DNA of 8,168 nucleotides, from contig CANKBT010000128.1 in NCBI GenBank assembly GCA_947479995.1, forward strand, positions 1 through 8,168. The letters are read 5' to 3'. The notes below the pieces were generated by a model. It was given only the letters and a program-made list of their open reading frames with translations. It made no database searches and was not told where the DNA came from. Position numbers and translations under genes: made by a program. Positions 1 through 5,908 of the stretch are shown piece by piece. This DNA is from Frankiaceae bacterium (GTDB lineage: Bacteria; Actinomycetota; Actinomycetes; Mycobacteriales; SCTD01). The first letter of the stretch is position 1; every line of letters begins with the position of its first letter.

Positions 1-129
1 CTCCGGGCCCTCGGCGCGGGGGGTGCGCGCGATGCGCGGGACGCCCTCGGACGGCCGCCGGCCGCGGGGGTCGAGGTGCGGCGGCAGGGGGCGCTCGGGC
101 GGTCCTGCGCCGTCGGGGGGCTGGCTCAC
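1..129 (-). CDS. N-terminus of an unidentified proline-rich protein (partial, runs off left edge)
   Basis: Reading leftward from a GTG at 129-127 there are 43 codons without a stop, reaching the window edge exactly in frame. An AGGAG ribosome binding site (CTCCT on the plus strand, 136-140) lies 6 bases before the GTG, which fixes the start. All but two codons (GCA, GGA) end in G or C, as expected for a coding frame here. The peptide begins VSQPPDGAGPPERPLPPHLD and is rich in proline and arginine with no hydrophobic stretch, so it looks like a disordered cytoplasmic N-terminal tail. Such tails often precede a membrane helix in actinobacterial envelope proteins, for example LytR-CpsA-Psr (LCP) proteins, but no catalytic domain is inside the window, so that identity is a guess. 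It lies downstream of the PAP2 gene on the same strand, 102 bases away, and could be co-transcribed with it. Confidence 0.6.
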   Translation of the reverse strand, partial: MSQPPDGAGPPERPLPPHLDPRGRRPSEGVPRIARTPRAEGPE

Positions 130-231
130 CGCTCGCTCCTGTTCCGTGCTGCGACCTGCTCCGGGCGGGCGGCGGTCGGCCGGCCCCTCCTGCGAGGACG
201 CGCGCGGGCCCGGCGGGGTTCCGCGGCCAGG

Positions 232-744
232 CTAGACGAGCGGGGGCCGGCTGCGGCCCACGACGCGGCCGACCGTCGCGCCGAGCGCGGCGCCCGCGAG
301 CACGTCGGTCGGGTAGTGCACGCCCAGCACGACCCGCGACAGGCACATGGCCCCGGCCACGGCGGGCCACGGCACGCGGGGCGCGAGCGGCGCGAAGGCC
401 ACGGCGGCCGCGGTCGTCGAGGCGGCGTGCGCGCTCGGGAACGACAGCCGGCTCGGGGTGCGCACCAGGGCCGGCAGGTCGGCGAGCACGGGGCGCGGCC
501 GGCGGGCGACGCGCTTGACCGCGACGTTGCCCGCGTGGGCGAGCAGCACCGACGCGGTCGCGCGCTGCCAGGCGCGGCGGCGGTCGGCGTCGGGCGCGGT
601 CAGCGCGCCGGCCGTGCCGAGCGCCAGCCAGCCGAGCGCGTGCTCCCCGAGGTGCGACAGCGCGGTCGCCGCGCGGACGCCGGCGGGGGTCGCGCCCCGC
701 GTGCGGACGGCCCGCAGGACCGCGGTGTCGAGCTCGGCGATCAC
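232..744 (-). CDS. PAP2-family membrane phosphatase
   Basis: A 170-residue integral membrane protein with the complete tripartite PAP2 (acid phosphatase/vanadium haloperoxidase) signature: KRVARRPRP at 77-85 (K-x6-RP), FPSAH at 102-106 (PSxH), and SRVVLGVHYPTD at 136-147 (SR-x5-H-x3-D). In this family the two histidines and the aspartate catalyse phosphoester hydrolysis on lipid phosphates such as phosphatidic acid or polyprenyl (pyro)phosphates. Hydrophobic segments lie near 35-52, 61-76, 108-121, 124-141 and 146-160. Length is normal for the short bacterial members. I chose GTG 744-742 because a TACGCT box sits 6 bases upstream, as in leaderless actinobacterial messages. A GTG at 792-790 would add 16 residues (VLETEGGGPARGYAIQ) with only a loose ribosome binding site. 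The substrate cannot be read from sequence; undecaprenyl or decaprenyl phosphate chemistry would suit the polysaccharide neighbourhood, but that is inference. It is divergent from the CAP gene. Confidence 0.88.
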   Translation of the reverse strand: MIAELDTAVLRAVRTRGATPAGVRAATALSHLGEHALGWLALGTAGALTAPDADRRRAWQRATASVLLAHAGNVAVKRVARRPRPVLADLPALVRTPSRLSFPSAHAASTTAAAVAFAPLAPRVPWPAVAGAMCLSRVVLGVHYPTDVLAGAALGATVGRVVGRSRPPLV

Positions 745-749
745 CTGGA

Positions 750-755
750 TAGCGT
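750..755 (+). promoter_or_regulatory. Candidate -10 box (TAGCGT) for the CAP gene, overlapping the divergent -10
   Basis: TAGCGT fits TANNNT on the plus strand and shares five of its six positions with the TACGCT box read on the other strand. If used, it would give the CAP gene a 5' leader of roughly 80 bases. There is no clear -35, and the rest of the 745-844 gap holds no better candidate. Confidence 0.3.
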
Positions 756-756
756 A
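751..756 (-). promoter_or_regulatory. Candidate -10 box (TACGCT) for the PAP2 gene, possible leaderless transcript
   Basis: On the minus strand TACGCT matches the actinobacterial TANNNT -10 consensus and ends 6 bases before the GTG at 744. That places the expected transcription start at or next to the start codon, the geometry of a leaderless mRNA. No purine-rich ribosome binding site precedes this GTG, which is consistent. No convincing -35 box was found at the normal distance. Confidence 0.45.
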
Positions 757-765
757 GCCGCGCGC

Positions 766-786
766 GGGACCGCCCCCCTCGGTCTC
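766..786 (+). other. Short inverted repeat in the divergent intergenic region
   Basis: GGGACCG (766-772) and CGGTCTC (780-786) can pair as a 7-bp stem with one G-U pair around a 7-base loop. It lies between the candidate promoters and the CAP start and could be an operator or leader structure. In DNA this rich in G and C such stems also occur by chance. Confidence 0.2.
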
Positions 787-831
787 AAGCACTCGCCCTG
801 ACCTGTCGAGTCCGAGGGGGATGCCGATCCC

Positions 832-836
832 GGAGG
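832..836 (+). promoter_or_regulatory. Ribosome binding site (GGAGG) that fixes the CAP gene start
   Basis: GGAGG is followed by 8 bases and then ATG at 845, an ideal Shine-Dalgarno spacing. The upstream in-frame ATG at 821 directly abuts a G-run (816-820), which is too close to act as its site. The shorter protein also has a better-shaped signal peptide. Confidence 0.65.
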
Positions 837-844
837 TCCCCGAC

Positions 845-2158
845 ATGGTCCCCGCCGTGCCCCACGCCCTGCGCACCCGTCCGCGGCCCCGCGCGCTGAC
901 GGCCCTGCTCGCGGCCCTGCTGCTGGCACCGCTGCTGGCCCTGCTGCCCGCGCAGCGCGCCGAGGCCGCCGCGCCCGCCGAGGACGCCCTGCTGTCGATG
1001 GTCAACAGCGCCCGCGGCAGCGCCGGCGTCGCGCCGCTCGTCGAGGCGCCGGACCTCACCGCGATCGCCCGCCAGTGGTCGTCGCGCATGTCGGCGTCGA
1101 ACGTGCTGTCGCACAACCCCGACCTGCGCACGCAGGTCACCTCGTGGACCGCCATCGCCGAGAACGTCGCGTACGGCACGAGCATCCCGAGCATCCACAG
1201 CGCGCTCATGGGCAGCAGCGGCCACCGCGCCAACATCCTCAACGGCACCTACACGCAGGTCGGCATCGGCGTGTGGACCGCGCCGTCCGGCCGCATCTGG
1301 GTGACCGAGGTCTTCCGCCGCCCGGCGCCCGGCGCGGCGCCCCTGCCCGCGGCCCGCCCGTGCGCCCCGGCCACCAACCCCAAGGCCACGCCCGACCCGC
1401 TGGCCGGCCCCGGCTACTGGGCGCTCGCCCGCGGCGGCGGCCTCTTCACGTACGGCACGCGCTTCTTCGGCGCCCCCTCGGGCACCCGCCTGCCCGTCCC
1501 GGCCGCCGCGATGGCCGCCCGCCCGCAGGGCGACGGCTACTGGGTCGTCGGCCCCGGCGGCGCCGTGCAGGACTTCGGCGGCGCCCGCTGGCACGGCGAC
1601 GCGCGCGGCCTGCCGCTCGGCGCGCCGGTCGTGAGCATCGTCCCGACCTCCACCGGCGGCGGCTACTGGCTCGTCACCGCCGACGGCGGCGTCTTCTCCT
1701 ACGGCGACGCGCCGTTCCGCGGCAGCCTCGGCTCGATCGGGGTGCGCTCGGCCAGCCCGGTCGTCGACGCCGCCCGCACGGCGAGCGGCAAGGGCTACTT
1801 CGTCGTCACGGCCAACGGCGCGGTCTTCACCTTCGGCGACGCCGCCTTCAAGGGCACCGTCAACGCCCTGAAGGACCCGGTCACGAGCATCGCGGTGAGC
1901 CCGACGGGCGCCGGCTACTGGCTGCTCGCCCGCGACGGCGGCGTCTTCAGCTTCGGCGTCCCGTACGCCGGGAGCATCGCCGGCACGGGCGTCTGCGGCG
2001 TCACCGACACCGCCACCGAGATCGTGCCGACCCGCACCGGCCGCGGCTACTGGGTGCTCGCCGAGCGCGGTGGCGTCTTCACCTTCGGCGACGCGCCGTA
2101 CCGCGGGGCGCCGGGCGCCCTGCCGGACGTCCTCGTCGACCTCGTGCCGCTCGGCTGA
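845..2158 (+). CDS. Secreted CAP (SCP/YkwD-like) domain protein with six GYW repeats
   Basis: A 437-residue exported protein. An N-terminal signal peptide has an arginine-rich start (R10-R16), a hydrophobic core at 17-36 and an AEA cleavage site near 39-41. The CAP domain (about 47-160) shows the family landmarks H90 in SHNP, A105-E106-N107, and G126-H127-R128-A129-N130-I131-L132. CAP proteins are secreted, and several bind lipid or envelope components, but no enzymatic activity can be assigned. After a proline/alanine linker, six repeats begin with GYW or GYF at 190, 231, 273, 317, 357 and 401 (spacing 40-44). Each continues into a segment like DGGVFSYGDAPFRGS, and the set could form a six-bladed propeller-like unit. 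Only two cysteines are seen in the mature protein, C173 in the linker and C384 before the last repeat, so they may form a disulfide. I chose ATG 845 because GGAGG at 832-836 lies 8 bases upstream; ATG 821 would add eight residues but has no properly spaced site. The gene stands alone, before the glycan operon. Confidence 0.88.
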   Translation: MVPAVPHALRTRPRPRALTALLAALLLAPLLALLPAQRAEAAAPAEDALLSMVNSARGSAGVAPLVEAPDLTAIARQWSSRMSASNVLSHNPDLRTQVTSWTAIAENVAYGTSIPSIHSALMGSSGHRANILNGTYTQVGIGVWTAPSGRIWVTEVFRRPAPGAAPLPAARPCAPATNPKATPDPLAGPGYWALARGGGLFTYGTRFFGAPSGTRLPVPAAAMAARPQGDGYWVVGPGGAVQDFGGARWHGDARGLPLGAPVVSIVPTSTGGGYWLVTADGGVFSYGDAPFRGSLGSIGVRSASPVVDAARTASGKGYFVVTANGAVFTFGDAAFKGTVNALKDPVTSIAVSPTGAGYWLLARDGGVFSFGVPYAGSIAGTGVCGVTDTATEIVPTRTGRGYWVLAERGGVFTFGDAPYRGAPGALPDVLVDLVPLG

Positions 2159-2181
2159 GACCGGCTCGACGGCCTGCGCCG

Positions 2182-2187
2182 TACGCT
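2182..2187 (+). promoter_or_regulatory. Weak candidate -10 box (TACGCT) for the glycan operon
   Basis: TACGCT, the same hexamer as the PAP2 candidate, lies in the 101-base gap before the first glycosyltransferase, the only non-coding stretch where a local operon promoter could sit. No -35 box is found at a normal distance: TGAGAC at 2156 leaves a 20-base spacer and CTCGAC at 2165 leaves 11. The operon may instead be read from the CAP promoter. Confidence 0.22.
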
Positions 2188-2188
2188 C

Positions 2189-2226
2189 CTCCGACCGCTC
2201 CCGGGACCCTCCGGGGGCGGTCGGAG
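2189..2226 (+). terminator. Strong 16-bp hairpin, candidate U-less terminator after the CAP gene
   Basis: The arms 2189-2204 and 2211-2226 pair over 16 positions with a single T-G wobble (T2199 with G2216) around the 6-base loop GACCCT. The hairpin begins 30 bases after the CAP stop codon. No T-run follows (next bases CCGTCT), so it is not a classical intrinsic terminator; hairpins without a U-tract are often proposed as terminators in actinobacteria. It also lies in the leader of the glycan operon, so attenuation or mRNA protection are alternatives. Confidence 0.5.
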
Positions 2227-2249
2227 CCGTCTCGGGGGAGCCCCGGGGG

Positions 2250-2254
2250 AGGAG
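2250..2254 (+). promoter_or_regulatory. Ribosome binding site (AGGAG) of the first glycosyltransferase
   Basis: AGGAG, preceded by a run of G, stands 5 bases before GTG 2260 and decides the start of that gene; the same reading frame is open far upstream, but only as a shadow of the CAP gene. A small stem (2233-2237 with 2241-2245, loop GAG) sits just upstream. Confidence 0.7.
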
Positions 2255-2259
2255 CGCGC

Positions 2260-3384
2260 GTGCGGCTGGCCGTCGACGCGACGCCGCTGCTCGGGCAGCG
2301 CACCGGCGTGGGGCGCTACCTCGAGGGCGTGCTCGGCGCGCTGCCGGGGCTGCCCGACGCCCCGGAGGCGCTGCTCACCGTCTTCAGCCTGCGCGGCGCC
2401 GTGCCCGAGGTCATGGCGGGCACCCGGCGGGCGCCGCGCCGCGCCCCGGCGCGCCTGCTCAACCGCATGTGGAAGCGCGCGCCGTTCCCCCCGGTCGAGC
2501 TGCTCACCGGGCGCATCGACGTCTTCCACGCCGGCAACTTCGTGCTGCCGCCGGTGGCCCGCGGCGCCGGCGTCGTGACCGTCCACGACCTGGCCTTCCT
2601 GCGCTACCCGGAGACCGTCGACGCCGAGGTCGCGCTCTACCGCGACCTCGTGCCCCGCTCGCTGCGCCGGGCCGCGCGGGTCGTCGTCGTGAGCGAGGCG
2701 GTGCGCGCGGAGGTGCTGGCCGAGTGGCCGGTCGACCCGGCGCGCGTCGTCGTCGCGCCGAACGGCGTCGGCCCGCGGTGGGCGACCGCGCGCCCGCCGG
2801 ACGCGGCGCTGCGGGCCCGCCTCGGGCTGCCCGAGCGGTGGCTGCTGTTCGTCGGCAACGCCGAGCCGCGCAAGGGGCTCCCGACGCTCGTCGCCGCGCA
2901 CGCCGCCGCCCGCCGCGCCGACCCCGCCGTGCCGCCGCTCGTCGTCGTCGGCCCGGCCGGCTGGGGTGACGCCTGGGACGGCCCGCCGCCCGGCCCGCCC
3001 GACGTGCTGCGCCTGGGCTTCGTGGCCGACGACGACCTGCGCGCGCTCGTCGCCGGCGCGGTCGCCTCGTGCCTGCCGAGCCGCTACGAGGGCTTCGGCC
3101 TGCCGGTGCTCGAGGCCCTCGCGTGCGGGGTGCCGGCGCTCGCCAGCGACCTGCCCGTGCACCGCGAGGTCGGCGGCGCGCACGCGACGTACGTGCCGCA
3201 GGGCGACGGCGACGCGTGGGCCGCCGCGCTCGTCGCGGCCGCCCTCGCCGGCCCCGACGCGGCCGCCGCGCAGGCCCGCAGGGGCGCCGCGGCGGCCTCC
3301 ACGTGGGAGCGCAGCGCGGCCGTGCACCTGGCGACGTGGCGCGCCGCGGCTGACGAGTCCGGGGGCCGTTCCCGCCTAGGATGA
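2260..3384 (+). CDS. GT4-family glycosyltransferase (first gene of the glycan operon)
   Basis: A 374-residue GT-B fold glycosyltransferase, normal length for a single-domain GT4 (CAZy) enzyme. The N-terminal acceptor lobe begins RLAVDATPLLGQRTGVGRYL, the usual DA-x-G-x-GRY opening of this group, and carries VHDLAFLRYPE at 108-118. The donor lobe starts near 195 with FVGNAEPRKG (197-206), whose R204 and K205 correspond to the residues that contact donor phosphates in relatives. The E-x7-E motif is E277...E285 within YEGFGLPVLEALACG. Such retaining enzymes move a sugar from a nucleotide donor (often GDP-mannose or an NDP-deoxysugar) to a lipid-linked glycan at the cytoplasmic membrane face; the donor and linkage cannot be told here. 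No signal peptide or membrane helix is seen. Its TGA (3382-3384) overlaps the next ATG as ATGA, so it is translationally coupled to the methyltransferase. It is clearly less similar to the two downstream glycosyltransferases than they are to each other. Confidence 0.9.
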   Translation: MRLAVDATPLLGQRTGVGRYLEGVLGALPGLPDAPEALLTVFSLRGAVPEVMAGTRRAPRRAPARLLNRMWKRAPFPPVELLTGRIDVFHAGNFVLPPVARGAGVVTVHDLAFLRYPETVDAEVALYRDLVPRSLRRAARVVVVSEAVRAEVLAEWPVDPARVVVAPNGVGPRWATARPPDAALRARLGLPERWLLFVGNAEPRKGLPTLVAAHAAARRADPAVPPLVVVGPAGWGDAWDGPPPGPPDVLRLGFVADDDLRALVAGAVASCLPSRYEGFGLPVLEALACGVPALASDLPVHREVGGAHATYVPQGDGDAWAAALVAAALAGPDAAAAQARRGAAAASTWERSAAVHLATWRAAADESGGRSRLG

Positions 3385-4337
3385 CCCGCGTGACCGCCGA
3401 CGCCTTCGTCTCCTACGCGCAGAACCGCGAGGACGTCGTCCTCTGGAGGGCGCTGCACGACGTCGAGGGCGGCACGTACGTCGAGGTCGGCGCGCACCAC
3501 GCCACCGAGCTGTCGGTGAGCAAGGCCTTCTACGACCGCGGCTGGTCCGGCCTGTGCATCGAGGCGATGCCGCAGCTGGCCGAGGAGTTCGCCGCCGCGC
3601 GCCCCCGCGACACGGTCGTGCAGGCCGCGGTGCTCGACACCGACGCCGACACCGTCGTGCTGCACGCCGTCGAGGGCACCGGCCTGTCGACCGTCGTCGA
3701 CGAGGTCGGCGCCGAGCACGGCGAGCACGGCTGGGTCGTGCACGACGTCGAGGTGCCGGCCCGGCGGCTCGACGACCTGCTCGACGAGCACGTCGAGGGC
3801 GAGGTGCACTGGCTGCTCGTCGACACCGAGGGCGCCGAGCCGTCGGTGCTCGCCTCGGTCGACCTGCGCCGCTGGCGCCCCTGGGTGCTCGTCGTCGAGG
3901 CCACCGCGCCGCTGAGCAACGAGCCCACGCACGAGAGCTGGGAGCCGGGCGTGCTCGCCGCGGGCTACGAGCTGTGCCTGTTCGACGGGCTCTCGCGCTT
4001 CTACGTCGCCGAGGAGCACGCCGAGCGCCTGCGCCCGCTGCTGTCCTACCCGGCGTGCGTGCTCGACCCGTACGTCACGCACGACGTGCACGACATGCGC
4101 ACCCGCCTGCACGAGGCCGTCACCGAGGTCATCCGCTGGCGCGGCCAGGTGCTGCAGCGCTGGACCGAGGCGGCGTCCGCGGCCCTCGACGCGCCCGGCG
4201 CCGGCGGCCACCCCGGCCACGAGGCCGCGCGCCTGCGCGCCGAGCTCGACGCGCTGCACTCGACGCTGTCCTGGCGGGTCACGGCGCCGCTGCGCACGGT
4301 GCGCCGGGCGCAGCTGCAGCGGAGCCCGCGCGCGTGA
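3381..4337 (+). CDS. FkbM-family SAM-dependent methyltransferase with C-terminal SWRVTAPLR tail
   Basis: A 318-residue protein. The FkbM fold starts with SYAQNREDVVLWRAL (11-25) and has the SAM-binding loop YVEVGAHH (33-40), the acidic strand end CIEAMP (59-64), and VDTEGAE (147-153), matching the family D-x-EG-x-E motif. FkbM enzymes are O-methyltransferases, and in polysaccharide loci they are expected to methylate sugar hydroxyls; this target is inferred from context. Residues from about 225 on are mainly helical, ending in a possible short coiled coil (about 278-295) and LSWRVTAPLR (296-305). This type of tail recurs on other surface-polysaccharide enzymes and may anchor them to the membrane or to partners. 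ATG 3381 gives an ATGA overlap with the previous gene but has no spaced ribosome binding site; GTG 3390 has AGGA (3378-3381) 8 bases upstream and is a real alternative, removing three residues. The stop overlaps the next GTG (GTGA). Confidence 0.88.
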   Translation: MTRVTADAFVSYAQNREDVVLWRALHDVEGGTYVEVGAHHATELSVSKAFYDRGWSGLCIEAMPQLAEEFAAARPRDTVVQAAVLDTDADTVVLHAVEGTGLSTVVDEVGAEHGEHGWVVHDVEVPARRLDDLLDEHVEGEVHWLLVDTEGAEPSVLASVDLRRWRPWVLVVEATAPLSNEPTHESWEPGVLAAGYELCLFDGLSRFYVAEEHAERLRPLLSYPACVLDPYVTHDVHDMRTRLHEAVTEVIRWRGQVLQRWTEAASAALDAPGAGGHPGHEAARLRAELDALHSTLSWRVTAPLRTVRRAQLQRSPRA

Positions 4338-5908
4338 CGCTCGCCCCCAGCGCCCCGGCGCCGCCGCGCGGCGGGACGGTCGTCGCGGCCGCCCTCGAGC
4401 AGCGGCTGCGCGCGGCGGCCGAGCTGCTGCTGCCCGACGGCGCGCCGCCGGTCGGCGCCGGCGGCGAGACGCCCGGCGAGCGCTCGGGCACCCTGCTGCT
4501 GGGCCTGGTCGCCGAGCTGCAGCGCGCGCCGAGCACCCCCGGGCTCTGGCTGCTGCTCACCGCCCTCGCCGCCGCGTACCCCGACGAGGGGCAGCTGCTC
4601 GAGGCCCGCCGCGTGCTCGAGCTGTCGACGCCGACCGAGGCCGTCGTGCACCTGCTCGAGAGCTGCTGGGTCAGCACCCGCAACGGCGGCTCGCCGGCCG
4701 CGCACCTCGAGGTCGTGCGCGACCGGGTGGTCGTCGACGTCGACTTCTGCGCGCAGAACGACCACCACACCGGCATCCAGCGCGTCGTGCGCGAGACGGT
4801 GCCGCGCTGGGTGCGCGACCACGACCTGCTGCTGGTCGCCTGGACCGACGCGCACGGCGCGATGCGCCCGCTGCAGGACGAGGAGCCCGAGCGGGTCCTC
4901 GACTGGTACGGCCGGCAGCACCGCCGCGCCGCCGCCGCCCAGGAGCACGACGCGGTGAGCGGCGAGGTGCCCGCGCCGCCGCAGCCCGAGCGCGCGCCCG
5001 ACCGGCTCGTCGTGCCCTGGCAGTGCACCGTCGTGCTGCCGGAGAACCCCTCGCCGCAGCGCTGCCCCTCGCTGGCCGCGCTCGCGCAGCACTCGGGCAA
5101 CGTCGTGACGGCCATCGGCTACGACTGCATCCCCGTCGTCAGCCCCGAGCTGATCCACCCGGGCCTGCCCGACCGCTTCATGCGCTACCTGTCGGTCGTC
5201 AAGCACGCCGCGGTCCTCGCCGGCATCTCGGCGTCGGCGACCGCCGAGTTCGCGGGCTTCGCCGACATGATGCCGAGCCAGGGCCTGCCCGCCCCCCGGG
5301 TCGTCGAGGTGGTGCTGCCCGTCGCCGTGCCCGACCCGGGCGCGGGCGCCCGCGCGGGCGAGCCGTCGGGCCCGCCGGTCGTGGTGAGCGTCGGCTCCTT
5401 CGAGCCCCGCAAGAACCAGCTCGCGCTGCTCGTGGCGGCCGAGCAGCTGTGGCGCGAGGGCCTGTCGTTCCGGCTCCGCTTCATCGGCGGCGGCGGCTAC
5501 CGCACCGAGTTCGAGGCCCTCGTCGCGCGCCTGACCGCCGCCGGCCGCGACGTGCAGGTCGACGTGCAGATCTCCGACGAGGAGCTCTGGCAGGCCTACC
5601 GCGACGCGCGCTTCACCGTCTTCGCCAGCCTGCACGAGGGCTACGGCCTGCCGGTCGCCGAGTCGCTGGCCTACGGCGTGCCGGCCCTGACCACCAGCTA
5701 CGGCAGCACCGCCGAGATCGCCGAGGACGGCGGCGCGCTGCTCGTCGACCCGCGCGACGACCAGGCGCTGGTCGACGCCCTGCGCCGCATGGTGACCGAC
5801 GACGCCCTCGTCGACCGGCTGCGCGCGGAGGCGCTCGCCCGCCCCGTGCGCACCTGGGACGACTACGCCCGCGAGCTGTGGGACGCCCTCGTCGAGGGGG
5901 CCCGGTGA
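4334..5908 (+). CDS. Large GT4-family glycosyltransferase with N-terminal helical extension (tandem paralog A)
   Basis: A 524-residue enzyme, about 150 residues longer than the first glycosyltransferase. Residues 1-135 form an alanine/leucine-rich helical region with a WLLLTALAAAYP segment; I do not recognise it. The GT-B part follows: TGIQRVVRET from 146, a VPWQCTVVLPE strand, YDCIP (263-267, where relatives often have HDLIP), a GISASATAEF segment, then the donor lobe with SVGSFEPRKN (352-361; R359 and K360 likely phosphate contacts) and the E-x7-E pair E435/E443 in HEGYGLPVAE. A conserved GGALLVDPRDD follows. The role is sugar transfer to a lipid-linked glycan in the cytoplasm; donor unknown. 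The GTG start is supported by GGAG (4321-4324) 9 bases upstream and by the 4-base overlap with the methyltransferase stop. The end overlaps the next gene by GTGA. By eye about half of the last 175 residues match the next gene product, so the pair arose by duplication. Confidence 0.87.
   Translation: MTLAPSAPAPPRGGTVVAAALEQRLRAAAELLLPDGAPPVGAGGETPGERSGTLLLGLVAELQRAPSTPGLWLLLTALAAAYPDEGQLLEARRVLELSTPTEAVVHLLESCWVSTRNGGSPAAHLEVVRDRVVVDVDFCAQNDHHTGIQRVVRETVPRWVRDHDLLLVAWTDAHGAMRPLQDEEPERVLDWYGRQHRRAAAAQEHDAVSGEVPAPPQPERAPDRLVVPWQCTVVLPENPSPQRCPSLAALAQHSGNVVTAIGYDCIPVVSPELIHPGLPDRFMRYLSVVKHAAVLAGISASATAEFAGFADMMPSQGLPAPRVVEVVLPVAVPDPGAGARAGEPSGPPVVVSVGSFEPRKNQLALLVAAEQLWREGLSFRLRFIGGGGYRTEFEALVARLTAAGRDVQVDVQISDEELWQAYRDARFTVFASLHEGYGLPVAESLAYGVPALTTSYGSTAEIAEDGGALLVDPRDDQALVDALRRMVTDDALVDRLRAEALARPVRTWDDYARELWDALVEGAR

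Noticed and set aside
172..228. Inverted repeats in the 130-231 gap (such as the GGCCGGCC palindrome at 178-185), considered as a PAP2 terminator
   Set aside because: Stems are short or bulged, there is no T-run, and similar pairings are expected by chance at this base composition.
76..801. Plus-strand open frame of 241 codons opposite the PAP2 gene
   Set aside because: Arginine/alanine/glycine-rich shadow translation with no ribosome binding site or motif. The opposite strand carries a complete PAP2 signature.
821..844. ATG 821 as the CAP gene start
   Set aside because: The G-run directly abuts the ATG with no spacer, while ATG 845 has GGAGG at 8 bases and gives a standard signal peptide.
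745..1248. Long upstream extension of the PAP2 frame on the minus strand (up to 338 residues)
   Set aside because: The extension runs antisense through the CAP gene, resembles no domain, and exists only because stops are rare in this GC-rich DNA. PAP2 homology is confined to the part ending near 744.
1412..2120. Regular DNA repeats in the second half of the CAP gene, considered as a CRISPR-like or tandem DNA repeat
   Set aside because: The repeat is at protein level (GYW units 40-44 residues apart) with diverged DNA and an intact reading frame, so it is a domain repeat.
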